Shown here piece after piece: positions 31,368 through 39,299 of a stretch of 64,000 nt of DNA. The stretch is from Nonomuraea indica (GTDB taxonomy: Bacteria; Actinomycetota; Actinomycetes; Streptosporangiales; Streptosporangiaceae), in assembly GCF_002850745.1 (NCBI RefSeq), contig NZ_KZ559479.1:98117-162116 (forward strand), in the 5' to 3' direction. A program made the position numbers and the translations under genes. Within the stretch, counting starts at the first letter, position 1, and every line of letters begins with the position of its first letter. The notes under the pieces were generated by a model that did not search any database, was not told the DNA's origin, and was given only the letters and a program-made list of their open reading frames with translations.

Positions 31368-32471
31368 TCAGGCGCTGCCGAACTGTTCGGTGAAGCGGCC
31401 GGTGAACAGGTCGGCGCCCTTGTACTGCGAGACCGTCTCGGCCGTGACGACGACCGGGCCGTCGGGTGTGGGCAGCTGGCCGACGCCGCCGCGCGGTCCG
31501 AGCGGGAGCAGGATCATGGGGTGGGGCAGGGGCCGGTAGGTGGCCGTGGGGCGCTCACCGTTCAGGTGGGCGGTGATGTTCCTGGCGACCACCTCGGCGT
31601 GCTGCATCGCGTATCCGGCCATCTTGGCCTCGGCCACGTCGGTGATGTCGCCGATGGCGTAGACGTGCTCGTACACGGTGTCGTGGCCGCGGACGTTGAG
31701 GGTCTCGGTGACGGCGACCTGTCCCCGCGGAGTGCGGGGGGCGAGGCGGCCGTCGGCGAGGTAGCCGCTGTTGACGCGTACGCCGTGGGCGCGGAACCAG
31801 ATGTCGGCGGTGATCTCGTCGCCTCCGGCGGTGGTGACGGTGAAGGTCCCCGCCCGGCCGGGCTCGGTCGGCGGCGGCGCCACCAGGCCGGTGCCCAGCC
31901 GCAGCCGGACGCCGAGCTCGTCGAGCTGGCGGTAGAGGTCCTGGCGCATCTCCGGCCGGAAGCCGGCGAGGTGCTGTCCGGTCGGGTCGGCGACGGTCAC
32001 GTGCTTGTGCGGCCAGACCTCCTTGATCTCCCCGGCCAGCTCCAGACCGACCGGCCCGGCGCCGAGGATCAGCACCCGGTCGGCGCCGGCCAGTTCCTTG
32101 TGGGTGCGACGCAGGTCGTCGAGGGCCTCGCCGGTGGAGTCGGCGTCGGGCTTGGCCGGATAGGCGTAGCTGGAGCCCGTGGCCAGGACCAGGTAGTCGG
32201 CCTCGACGCGCCGGCCTGAGGCCAGGGTGACGCCGCCGGGGTCGACCGAGACCGCTCGGTCGCGGATCACCGTGCCCCGCGTCAGCCACCTGTCGTAGGG
32301 GAAGAACATGGCGCCGGCCCAGTCGGGCTGGGTCAGCGCCCGCAGCGACCCGGCCGTGTTGACGAACGCGTCCCGAGGGTCGATGAGAACGACGTCGGCC
32401 TCCGCGTCCAGCGCCTTGGCCAGCGCCGAACCCCCGTAGCCTCCGCCCACGACCGCGACCGTACGGCTCAT
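31368..32471 (-). CDS. FAD/NAD(P)-dependent oxidoreductase (NDH-2/AIFM2-like)
   Basis: A 367-residue two-dinucleotide-fold flavoprotein. VAVVGGGYGGSALAKAL binds FAD, VLILGAGPVGLELAGE binds NAD(P)H, and VYAIGDITDVAEAKMAGYA is the second FAD motif. It resembles type II NADH dehydrogenase and AIFM2-like quinone reductases. Two tandem palindromes just upstream, matched by a third in front of the MarR gene at 32571, indicate MarR repression, probably relieved by quinone or thiol stress. Confidence 0.9.
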   Translation of the reverse strand: MSRTVAVVGGGYGGSALAKALDAEADVVLIDPRDAFVNTAGSLRALTQPDWAGAMFFPYDRWLTRGTVIRDRAVSVDPGGVTLASGRRVEADYLVLATGSSYAYPAKPDADSTGEALDDLRRTHKELAGADRVLILGAGPVGLELAGEIKEVWPHKHVTVADPTGQHLAGFRPEMRQDLYRQLDELGVRLRLGTGLVAPPPTEPGRAGTFTVTTAGGDEITADIWFRAHGVRVNSGYLADGRLAPRTPRGQVAVTETLNVRGHDTVYEHVYAIGDITDVAEAKMAGYAMQHAEVVARNITAHLNGERPTATYRPLPHPMILLPLGPRGGVGQLPTPDGPVVVTAETVSQYKGADLFTGRFTEQFGSA

Positions 32472-32504
32472 GATTTCACGCTCCTACCGAAAAGAAGAGT
32501 TGCA

Positions 32505-32541
32505 GTTCGTGCTACGAACCATATTAGTTCGTGCTACGAAC
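32505..32541. promoter_or_regulatory. Tandem MarR operators, GTTCGT-GCT-ACGAAC twice
   Basis: Identical 15-bp palindromes at 32505-32519 and 32527-32541, spaced 22 bp start to start (two helical turns), lie 34 bp before the oxidoreductase ATG. A third copy is at 33083. Confidence 0.9.
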
Positions 32542-32570
32542 TGCAACTCCGGTGCCAGGAGCGGGCGTTT

Positions 32571-33053
32571 TCAGCGGGTGCGGCCGGCCGGGGCTCCCGT
32601 GTCGGACTCCGGGAAGACCGCCGGGGTGTTGTTCTCCAGCACGACCCGCCCGAGCAGCCCGGCGAGCGCGTCGCGTTCGGCGTCGGTGAGCCCCGTCGCC
32701 AGCTGCTCGATCCGCCGGCAGGTCTCCTCGTAGAACTCCGCCGCCAGCCTGCCGCCCCGCCTGGTGAGCGCGACCCGCACCGCGCGCGAGTCCTCCGGGT
32801 CCGGCCTGCGCTCCACCAGGCCGTTACGCTCGGTCCGGTCCACCAGCCCGGTCAGGCTCGACTTCGCCAGTCGCAGCGTCGCGCCCAGCTCGCTCATCCC
32901 GTACGGTCGCGCCATCAGCACGCACAGCAGCTGACCCTGCTGCGCGGTGAGGTCGTACTCGCGGGCTGACTCGGCGTACACCGCGTTCACCAGGAACGTC
33001 GACCGCACCAGCCCGGCCACGACCCCGATCTCTCCATCATTCTTCTCGGCCAC
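32571..33053 (-). CDS. MarR-family regulator
   Basis: A 160-residue MarR protein. The winged helix reads LTAQQGQLLCVLMARPYGMS, LAKSSLTGLVDRTERNGLVE and RRPDPEDSRAVRVALTRRG. No Cys is present, so it is not an OhrR-type thiol sensor. The GTG at 33053 starts VAEKNDG. It has an operator copy 30 bp upstream of its start and two more downstream, before the oxidoreductase gene, indicating self-repression and repression of the flavoprotein. Confidence 0.92.
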   Translation of the reverse strand: MAEKNDGEIGVVAGLVRSTFLVNAVYAESAREYDLTAQQGQLLCVLMARPYGMSELGATLRLAKSSLTGLVDRTERNGLVERRPDPEDSRAVRVALTRRGGRLAAEFYEETCRRIEQLATGLTDAERDALAGLLGRVVLENNTPAVFPESDTGAPAGRTR

Positions 33054-33082
33054 GCGGCCATGGTACCGAGAATCACCGCTCA

Positions 33083-33097
33083 ATTCGTGGGACGAAC
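33083..33097 (-). promoter_or_regulatory. Third MarR operator, ATTCGT-GGG-ACGAAC
   Basis: A near copy of the tandem sites at 32505-32541 in the MarR gene's own promoter region. Five of six arm positions pair. Confidence 0.8.
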
Positions 33098-33261
33098 TAG
33101 CTGTGGCGGCGCCGTTCCCGGCGTTCTCCGCTCCAGGGCGTGGGCGGTGACGCGCGGCGACGGACGCGGGCCTCGCGCCGCGCGAACTTTCCACCCGCCG
33201 GAGGCGTCCAACCCGTCAGGGAGCCGCCGGTCATCGTGAGGCCGGTGACTTCGCGCGCGAG

Positions 33262-33295
33262 GAGCCCACCCGCCCCCTTCCGGGCGGGTGGGCTC
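33262..33295. terminator. Strong orphan hairpin in the 310-bp gap 33054-33363
   Basis: Perfect 14-bp arms GAGCCCACCCGCCC and GGGCGGGTGGGCTC flank a 6-nt loop, followed by CTTGCT. It lies between two divergent genes, so no annotated transcript reaches it from the left. Apart from the MarR site, this hairpin and a TetR-side repeat, I see no gene in the gap. Confidence 0.72.
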
Positions 33296-33325
33296 TTGCT
33301 CATCCGCCGGGCCGCCACGCCGAAA

Positions 33326-33351
33326 ACTGCAATGGACTTAAAGTTTGCAGT
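33326..33351. promoter_or_regulatory. Inverted repeat ACTGCAA n12 TTGCAGT
   Basis: Perfect 7-bp arms with a 12-bp A/T-rich centre lie 12 bp before the TetR ATG. It is a likely autoregulatory operator overlapping the promoter. Confidence 0.72.
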
Positions 33352-33363
33352 AGGCTCCAGAAC

Positions 33364-34008
33364 ATGAGCGAAGGGCTGCGGGAGCGGAAGAAGCGGCAGA
33401 CGCGGCAGCGCATCAGCGACGTGGCCATCGGCCTGTTCGTGGAACACGGCTTCGACAACGTCACGATCAACGAGGTCGCGGCCGCCGCCGAGGTGTCGGT
33501 GAACACCGTCTACAACTACTTCTCGGCCAAGGAGGACCTCGTCCTGCCGCCCGAGGAGGCGTCACCGCGGCGGCTGGCCGACATCGTGCGCGAGCGGCGG
33601 CCCGGCGAGTCGGCGGCGGAGGCCGTGCTGGCGCGGCTGCGCGAGGAGGTGCGCGGGCGCGCCCGCCGGGTGGGCCTGGACGAGGGGTTCGGCCGCGTCC
33701 TGGAGATGATGCGGGCCGCCCCCACGCTCACCGCCCGGCTGGAGAGTCTGGGCCACCAGATGACCGACGCGCTGGCCGACGTGCTGGCCGAAGAGACCGG
33801 CGCTGCTCCCGATGACCCGCTGCCTCGCGTCATGGCCTGGCACATCGGCAGCCTGCACGCGCTGGTCCTGTCCGAGATCGGCCGGCGCACCGCCGACGGG
33901 GAGCGGCCCGACGAGATCGCCGCGGCCGTGCTGCGGCTCATCGACACCGCGCAGGACGTGCTCGGCGAGCGCGTCCTCGCCTATGCCGTACGAGAGGAGT
34001 CCGCATGA
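33364..34008 (+). CDS. TetR-family regulator coupled to DUF6204
   Basis: A 214-residue TetR protein. RQRISDVAIGLFVEHGFDNV and VSVNTVYNYFSAKEDLVLPP are the DNA-binding helices, of the common mycofactocin/TetR_C_7-like actinobacterial type. The ATG is 12 bp after an inverted repeat. Its stop overlaps the next ATG (ATGA), coupling it to a DUF6204 protein. Confidence 0.92.
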   Translation: MSEGLRERKKRQTRQRISDVAIGLFVEHGFDNVTINEVAAAAEVSVNTVYNYFSAKEDLVLPPEEASPRRLADIVRERRPGESAAEAVLARLREEVRGRARRVGLDEGFGRVLEMMRAAPTLTARLESLGHQMTDALADVLAEETGAAPDDPLPRVMAWHIGSLHALVLSEIGRRTADGERPDEIAAAVLRLIDTAQDVLGERVLAYAVREESA

Positions 34009-34325
34009 CCGTGTTCAGAGTGACGATCAGAGGCAAGTTCGCGAGGCTGGACGCCGAGGGCCGGGCCGCCGTGCTGGCCGCGGCCGGCACGGCGTTCACC
34101 GAGGCCGGGACGTTCACCCATGACGCGGGTGTCACCGCGTTCACCTTCCGCTGCGAGGTCCCCGCCGGGCCCGACGACGGCGAGGACGAGGCGGCGCTGG
34201 GGGCGATGGCCGCGCTGGAGGCGTTCGGGCTTCCGTACGAGATCCTGCGGCTCGCGGTGACGGACATGCGGGAGATCAAGGTGCGGCGCAGGGGTCGCGC
34301 CGCCGCCGGCGGGCTGACGGGCTGA
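34005..34325 (+). CDS. DUF6204-family protein
   Basis: A 106-residue protein: VFRVTIRGKFARLDAEGRAA, AFTFRCEVPAGPDDGED and LPYEILRLAVTDMREIKVRR are typical of this small actinobacterial family of unknown function, often next to TetR regulators. It starts inside the TetR stop (ATGA). The last ten residues are a basic Gly/Ala tail. Confidence 0.85.
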   Translation: MTVFRVTIRGKFARLDAEGRAAVLAAAGTAFTEAGTFTHDAGVTAFTFRCEVPAGPDDGEDEAALGAMAALEAFGLPYEILRLAVTDMREIKVRRRGRAAAGGLTG

Positions 34326-34343
34326 CGCGGCCGGGGGAGGCGG

Positions 34344-34630
34344 TCAAGCCGTCACCCTGTCCAGGAAGGAGCGCAGGTCGGCCCGGACGCGGGCGACCTT
34401 CTCCGCCCGGGTGAGCGACTCGTCGACGACGCCTCCCCCCGCGGCCTGCCTCCTGCCGCGGGGGGAGGCGGGCCGGTGCGCACGTACTGCCCGACCGAGT
34501 CGCCCTGGCGGCCCGCCTCGCCGGTCCGCCGCGCCGGTCCGCCGCGCGGTCATCAGCGCCACGCCGCCGTTGGTGTGCGTGGTCAGGCACAGCGAGCACA
34601 TGCTGCGCGCGGTGAAGCCGCGTGAGGGCC
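34344..34630 (-). pseudogene. Decayed FBP-type treble-clef zinc-finger gene
   Basis: Remaining segments are GFTARSMCSLCLTTHTNGGV and ALMTARRTG, then GRQGDSVGQYVRT in another frame, and finally RGRRQAAGGGVVDESLTRAE back in the first frame. These are parts of the C-terminal zinc finger of FBP-domain proteins that act on ribosomes/EF-G. A 13-bp tandem duplication (34520-34545, unit GCCGGTCCGCCGC) causes the first frameshift. The stretch that should carry the second Cys pair is replaced by a perfect 15-bp inverted repeat (34431-34445 and 34455-34469). The N-terminal domain is gone. Confidence 0.82.
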
Positions 34631-34722
34631 ACCGGCCTGACGGCCGCCGATCGAGCCCGGCGAGAAGCGGGGCTCCGGAGCTGCCAAGATCGTCAGTAGT
34701 TCACCGAGAAAGCGGGTAACTC

Positions 34723-35685
34723 ATGACATCAGTGGTCGGCGTCTGCATCGGCCGCACATGGTCGCGCACGGTCCTCACGGACGAGACCAGGAAGCTCATC
34801 GGACGTCGGGCTCAGCTCGTCGAGTTCGATCCGGACGTCGGTCCACGGCAGGACGTCCGCGTCCTCGTCACCGGATGGGACGCCACGGCGCTGACCGGGG
34901 AGGTGCTGGACCGGCTGCCGTCGCTGGAGCTGGTGCTGCACGCCGCCGGCAGCGTACGGGGGATCGTCACCGACGCCGTGTGGACCCGTGGCGTGCGGGT
35001 CTCCACGGCCGCCGCCGCCAATGCCGTGGCGGTCGCCGACTTCACCTGCGCCCAGGTCCACCTGTCGCTGAAGAACGCCTGGCGGCTGGCCCTGGACGCC
35101 CGCACGGCACGGGCGCCGGTGGCCAGGACGGGCGTGCGCGGCGTGGACGGGGCCACGGTCGGTCTGGTCGGGCTCGGCCACATCGGGCGGCTCGTCGCCC
35201 GGCGGCTGGCAGCGAGCGGCCTGCGCGTGCTCGCCCACGACCCGTACGCCGGCGAGCAGCAGGGAGTCGAGATCGAGGATCTGGACACCGTCATCGCGCG
35301 CAGCGACGTCCTGTCGCTGCACGCGCCGCACAACGCCGCCACCCACCACATGATCTCCGCGGCCCGCCTGGCCCTGATGCCGGACGGCGGCACGCTGCTC
35401 AACACCGCCAGGGGCGGGCTCGTCGACCACGACGCGCTGGTGGAGTTCCTGACCGCCAGGGACGACGTCTTCGCCGTGCTGGACGTGACCGAGCCGGAGG
35501 AACTGCCGTCCGGGCATCCCCTCTTCACCCTGCCGAACGCGCTGATCACCCCGCACATCGCGGGCAGCCTCGGCACCGACCAGGCCAGACTCGGCGAACT
35601 CGCCGCCGGCGAGCTCTTCCGCTTCCTCGACGGCCTGCCCCTCGAGCACGAGATCAGCCGGGACGGCCTCGCGTTCTCCGCCTGA
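34723..35685 (+). CDS. D-isomer 2-hydroxyacid dehydrogenase
   Basis: A 320-residue NAD-dependent dehydrogenase. The dinucleotide fold is GLVGLGHIGR (147-156); catalytic residues are Arg in NTARGGLVD, Glu in VTEPEELPSGHPLF and His in TPHIAGS. The first 100 residues are a diverged substrate domain, so it is not clearly a phosphoglycerate dehydrogenase; hydroxyacid-dehydrogenase members next to sugar genes also look like this. The promoter lies beside the decayed FBP gene. Substrate unknown. Confidence 0.88.
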   Translation: MTSVVGVCIGRTWSRTVLTDETRKLIGRRAQLVEFDPDVGPRQDVRVLVTGWDATALTGEVLDRLPSLELVLHAAGSVRGIVTDAVWTRGVRVSTAAAANAVAVADFTCAQVHLSLKNAWRLALDARTARAPVARTGVRGVDGATVGLVGLGHIGRLVARRLAASGLRVLAHDPYAGEQQGVEIEDLDTVIARSDVLSLHAPHNAATHHMISAARLALMPDGGTLLNTARGGLVDHDALVEFLTARDDVFAVLDVTEPEELPSGHPLFTLPNALITPHIAGSLGTDQARLGELAAGELFRFLDGLPLEHEISRDGLAFSA

Positions 35686-35765
35686 CCCCTCCGCGAGAAC
35701 CGGCCGCCGCCCCGACCCGGGCCGAGGGTGGCACGCCTGCCCTGGGGCGGCCGGTGCGCGGCTGC

Positions 35766-36521
35766 TCAGGCCGCGGACCAGCCGCCGTCCACGGGCACGA
35801 TCGCGCCGTTGACGAAGGAGGCCGCGTCCGAGGCGAGGAAGAGGGCGGCGTCGGCCATCTGCTCGGGCTGCGCCAGCCGCTCGCCGAGGGTGAGCACGGG
35901 AGACAGCCGGGCCGCGCCGGCCGGGTCGAGGGTGGTGTTCGTGACGATGCCGGTCAGGGTGGGGCCGGGCAGGATGGCGTTGCAGCGGATGCCGTCCTTG
36001 GCGTACGCCCAGGCGACGCTGCGGGTCAGGCCGACGACGCCGTGCTTGGAGGCGGTGTAGGCGGCGCCGGCGGCGCCGCCGCGGATGCCCGCCTCGGACG
36101 CCGTGTTGACGATCGCGCCGCCGCCCTGGCTCAGCATGTGCGGCAGCACGGCGTGCGTGACGAGGAACGTCCCGGTGAGGTTGACGCGCAGCACCCGCTC
36201 CCAGAGGTGCGGCGGGATGTCGGCGGGCAGCGCCATCGTGTCCATGATCCCGGCGTTGTTGCACAGGACGTCGATGCGGCCGTACGTGCTGATCGCGGTC
36301 TCGACCAGCGCGGCCACGGAGTCCTCGGCGGAGATGTCGGCGGTCACGGGAAGGGCGGCGTCGCCGATCCCGGCGGCCGTGTCCGCGGCGCTGCCGGCGT
36401 CGATGTCGCACACCACGACGCGGGCGCCGGCCGCGGCGAAGGCGACGGCCATCGCCCGGCCGATGCCGGAGCCCGCTCCGGTGACCAGCGCGATGCGCTT
36501 GTCGAAGGTGGGGATGGTCAC
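35766..36521 (-). CDS. Short-chain dehydrogenase/reductase under TetR control
   Basis: A 251-residue classical SDR with TGAGSGIG (14-21), NNAG, and catalytic YTASK. It is divergent from a TetR gene, and the 200-bp gap holds two related operators, one a perfect 28-bp palindrome, so induction by a TetR ligand is likely. The substrate may be the inducer or related to it; not identifiable from sequence. Confidence 0.92.
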   Translation of the reverse strand: MTIPTFDKRIALVTGAGSGIGRAMAVAFAAAGARVVVCDIDAGSAADTAAGIGDAALPVTADISAEDSVAALVETAISTYGRIDVLCNNAGIMDTMALPADIPPHLWERVLRVNLTGTFLVTHAVLPHMLSQGGGAIVNTASEAGIRGGAAGAAYTASKHGVVGLTRSVAWAYAKDGIRCNAILPGPTLTGIVTNTTLDPAGAARLSPVLTLGERLAQPEQMADAALFLASDAASFVNGAIVPVDGGWSAA

Positions 36522-36619
36522 GTGCGCGTCCTTTCGAGGGGGAGTGACGGCGGCCGGGCGACCACGGCACGCGCTGGAGGGCGAGGGTCCGGCGACAGCC
36601 GCGCCGTGACGCGCTGCTC

Positions 36620-36647
36620 GACAACCGGACAGTGCTGTCCGGTTGTC
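36620..36647. promoter_or_regulatory. Perfect 28-bp palindromic TetR operator
   Basis: Arms GACAACCGGACAG and CTGTCCGGTTGTC are perfect reverse complements around a TG centre. It lies 99 bp from the SDR start and 72 bp from the TetR start. Confidence 0.9.
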
Positions 36648-36682
36648 ACCGTAACGCGCCCGCCCGGCCGGTGTCGAGGCCG

Positions 36683-36702
36683 ACCGGATGACATCGTCCG
36701 GT
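36683..36702. promoter_or_regulatory. Second TetR operator, ACCGGA n8 TCCGGT
   Basis: The outer 6-bp arms match those of the 28-bp palindrome at the same spacing. It is 17 bp before the TetR ATG and would give autoregulation. Confidence 0.8.
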
Positions 36703-36718
36703 TGCTACGCTGGCCGCC

Positions 36719-37291
36719 ATGCCGGACGCCCGCCGTACCAACCGAGGGCCCAGCGCCGCCGCCGCGAACCGGGCCGCGCTGATCGCGGCGGCCCGTGAGC
36801 TGTTCGCCGCCGATGGCTACGACGCGCCGCTCACCGCGATCGCCCGCGCCGCGGGCGTCGGCCAGGGCAGCCTCTACCGGCACTTCCCCGACCGTGTCAG
36901 CCTGGCGCTGGCCGTGTTCGAGGACGGCGTCGGCGAGCTGGAGGCGCTGGCCGCCGAGCCCGGCACGACGCTCGACGACGTGCTGGCGCTGATGACGGAG
37001 CAGACGATCGCCTCGACGGCGTTCATCGACATGGTGAGCGCGACGCCGGCCGACCCGCGTGTCCTCCGCGTGCGCGACCGCGTGGCGGCCCTGCTGGACG
37101 GCCCGCTCGCCGAGGCCCGCCGGGCGGGGCGCGTCCGCGCGGACGCCACCGTCGACGACCTCGTCCTCGCCGTCGCCATGATCGCCGGAGTGCTGTCGAA
37201 GTACCCGGCGGCCGTCCGGCGCCAGACCGCCGAACGGGCCTGGACGCTGCTCCGCAGCGGCCTCGACTCCCAGGCCAGGGGTGGCGGATGA
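36719..37291 (+). CDS. TetR-family regulator of the adjacent SDR
   Basis: A 190-residue TetR protein of the SbtR/TetR_C_16-like type: LIAAARELFAADGYDAPLTA and VGQGSLYRHFPDRVSLALAV. Two operators with matching half-sites (ACCGGA/TCCGGT) lie in the shared region with the divergent SDR. The helical ligand domain has no recognisable signature. Confidence 0.92.
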   Translation: MPDARRTNRGPSAAAANRAALIAAARELFAADGYDAPLTAIARAAGVGQGSLYRHFPDRVSLALAVFEDGVGELEALAAEPGTTLDDVLALMTEQTIASTAFIDMVSATPADPRVLRVRDRVAALLDGPLAEARRAGRVRADATVDDLVLAVAMIAGVLSKYPAAVRRQTAERAWTLLRSGLDSQARGGG

Positions 37292-37415
37292 GCTGACGGC
37301 CGACGTGCTCGGGTGCCGGTGCCGACCGCGGGGAAACGCCGCAGGGGCAGGTCCGCGCGGAGGGGCGTCGTCCGGCTCCCGACCGCTCCGACCGCTGGAT
37401 GGTTAGGGTGGCGGC

Positions 37416-37781
37416 ATGGTCACAGTCGAGGACGTGCGGCGGCTCGCGGTGACGCTGCCGCGTTCGTCGGAGCACCTCGTCCGGGATCGGATCAAGTTCC
37501 GGGTGGGTTCGATCGTGTACGTGTCGTTCTCGCGTGACGAGACGGTGCTGGGCTTCGCCTTCCCCAAGGACGAACGCGCCGCGCTGGTGGCCGCCGAGCC
37601 GTCGAAGTTCCTCCTGCCTCCCGAGAGCGACCTGCGCTACAACTGGGTGTGCGCCCGCATGGCCGTCCTCGACCACGACGAGATGTGCGAGCTGGTGGTG
37701 GAGGCCTGGCGGATGGTCGTGCCGAAGAAGGTCTACGCCGCCCGAGCCGCTCAGGGCTGGCCCGGCGGAGGCTCACCGTGA
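37416..37781 (+). CDS. MmcQ/YjbR-family protein
   Basis: A 121-residue double-wing protein: VEDVRRLAVTLPRSSEHLV, RIKFRVGSIVYVSFSRDETV and LRYNWVCARMAVLDHDEMCE match the MmcQ/YjbR (CyaY-like) family, thought to bind DNA but without a defined role. The ATG at 37416 follows a promoter-like patch. The 261 bp after it hold no gene I would support, only an A/T-rich patch (TATTAGG near 37970) that may be the promoter of the next cassette. Confidence 0.88.
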   Translation: MVTVEDVRRLAVTLPRSSEHLVRDRIKFRVGSIVYVSFSRDETVLGFAFPKDERAALVAAEPSKFLLPPESDLRYNWVCARMAVLDHDEMCELVVEAWRMVVPKKVYAARAAQGWPGGGSP

Positions 37782-38042
37782 CGAGTGCCGGCCACGTCCC
37801 CGGGCCCGCCGTGTGACGACGGCGTCCCGCGGCCCGGTCCTCCGAGGGCCGCGTCGGCGGCCCACCGGGGCGTCGGCCCGCAGGCACGGGCGTCCCTCCA
37901 CGTGCCCCGCGCCGGTACGATGATCGGCCGGAAGGCGCCACCCAAGGATTTCCCTATTACCTACCAGTTGTATTAGGTTTTAGGTCGATCATGTACCCGA
38001 CCCGCCCCGCACGCGGCCGAGCGTGCCAGGGCCAGGAGCACG

Positions 38043-38387
38043 ATGACATCGCCTGTGGACCCGCTTCAGGGAAGCGGTGACAAGGAGCTCGACCGGCTGC
38101 TGGAGCAGTTCAGCGGCGAGGTCGCCGCGCTGCGGGAGCTTCAGGAGCAGATCGCCGGGGTCCGGGGCCGCGGCACGGACGAGCAGGGGCGTGTCACCGC
38201 CGAGACCTCGCTGACCGGCGCGCTGGTCGGTCTCACGATCGATCCGCGGGCTCTGCGGCTCGGCTCGGCCGAACTGGCCGAGGCCGTGCTCTCGGCGGCC
38301 GGCCAGGCGACCGCCGACGCCGAAAGGCGGGCCAGGGAGCTGGTAGGGCCCTTCCTCGACGGCACCCCGCTGGACCCGGGCCGTTGA
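38043..38387 (+). CDS. YbaB/EbfC-like protein, first gene of a WXG cassette
   Basis: A 114-residue protein with a helical N-terminus (KELDRLLEQFSGEVAALREL) and the strand pattern GRVTAETSLTGALVGLTIDP then ALRLGSAELAEAVLSAAGQA of the YbaB/EbfC family. In actinobacteria these short YbaB-like proteins are commonly found in front of WXG100/ESX-type genes. AGGAG lies before the ATG. Its stop overlaps the next TTG start (TTGA). Confidence 0.82.
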   Translation: MTSPVDPLQGSGDKELDRLLEQFSGEVAALRELQEQIAGVRGRGTDEQGRVTAETSLTGALVGLTIDPRALRLGSAELAEAVLSAAGQATADAERRARELVGPFLDGTPLDPGR

Positions 38388-39289
38388 GCGTCCGGCCCGG
38401 ACGGGTCTCGATCTACGCCACCGGCACGCTCGGGATCGCGGCGTTCGTCTTCAAGATGCTCGCTGTCGAGTACCCCGACGGCGACCCGGCGCGCGCCCGG
38501 CAGGCCCGTGACGTCTGGTCGCGGCTCGCCGACCGCCTCGAGCAGAGCCCGCAGTACACCTACCCCGCCGCCGAGGCGGTGTGGAAGAGGAACGCCGGCG
38601 AGGGCGTCGAGGCGTTCAAGGAGACCGTCACCGCCGGGCTCTACCCGCCGCCTCCCGACGTCGGATACCCCGGCCTGCTCGCCCAGGTCTGCCGCCGCAA
38701 CAGCGAGGCGTGCGAGGAGTACGCGGACGTCGTCGAGACGGCGCAGCACGCCTACTGGACGGCCGCCCTGGCGAACTTCGCGAGCTTCGTCTTCATCACC
38801 ACCTTCCCCTGGCAGGCGGGGGTGGCCTACCAGATCACGCAGTTCCTCATCCGGCGGCTGCAGGCGAAGATGCTGTCCAAGCTGCTCGAACACGCCGTGG
38901 CCAGGATCGTGGCCAGCAAGCTCACCGAATACACGATCGGGAGCACGTTCTTCGCCGTCGGCGACGTGGCCGTGGTGGCCGGCGTCCGGGCGGCACGCGG
39001 CGAGGACCCGGGCTCGCTCGGCGACAACACCAGACAGGCGTTGAAGGAGTTCGCGGCCTCGGTCGCCTTCTACGGGGTGTTCGACGCGGCGATGCCCGCG
39101 GCCCGCGCCGTCACCAAGAACGCCGACCTCCAGTACTTCCTGGGACGCATGGCCGGCGGCTCGATCGGCTACGGGCCCAGCTACGACCTGCTGAACGGGC
39201 AGAGCGGTGGGGAGCTCGTCCCCACCTGGAAGGAGACCCTGGGCAGGATCCTGCTCTACTTCACCATGGCCCACAAACCCGCCGGCTGA
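38384..39289 (+). CDS. CpnT-N/WXG-like membrane-associated protein
   Basis: A 301-residue protein beginning at a TTG in the TTGA overlap. ARDVWSRLADRLEQSP and EAVWKRNAGEGVEAFKETV resemble the WXG-containing N-terminal domain of CpnT-like and other type VII secretion substrates; hydrophobic helices follow (YWTAALANFASFVFITTF, FAASVAFYGVFDAAMP). No toxin or other C-terminal domain is present, the end being short (KETLGRILLYFTMAHKPAG). It sits between the YbaB-like and LysM-WXG genes, in one operon. A structural partner in a secretion module is an inference. Confidence 0.65.
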   Translation: MSVRPGRVSIYATGTLGIAAFVFKMLAVEYPDGDPARARQARDVWSRLADRLEQSPQYTYPAAEAVWKRNAGEGVEAFKETVTAGLYPPPPDVGYPGLLAQVCRRNSEACEEYADVVETAQHAYWTAALANFASFVFITTFPWQAGVAYQITQFLIRRLQAKMLSKLLEHAVARIVASKLTEYTIGSTFFAVGDVAVVAGVRAARGEDPGSLGDNTRQALKEFAASVAFYGVFDAAMPAARAVTKNADLQYFLGRMAGGSIGYGPSYDLLNGQSGGELVPTWKETLGRILLYFTMAHKPAG

Positions 39290-39299
39290 GGAGAGACTC

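Noticed and set aside
33140..33367. 75-codon frame through the orphan hairpin before the TetR gene
   Set aside because: It runs through the hairpin and into the TetR promoter, with random composition.
37785..37976. 63-codon frame in the gap before the YbaB-like gene
   Set aside because: Its composition is random Pro/Arg/Ala and it has no ribosome site; it overlaps the probable promoter of the next operon.
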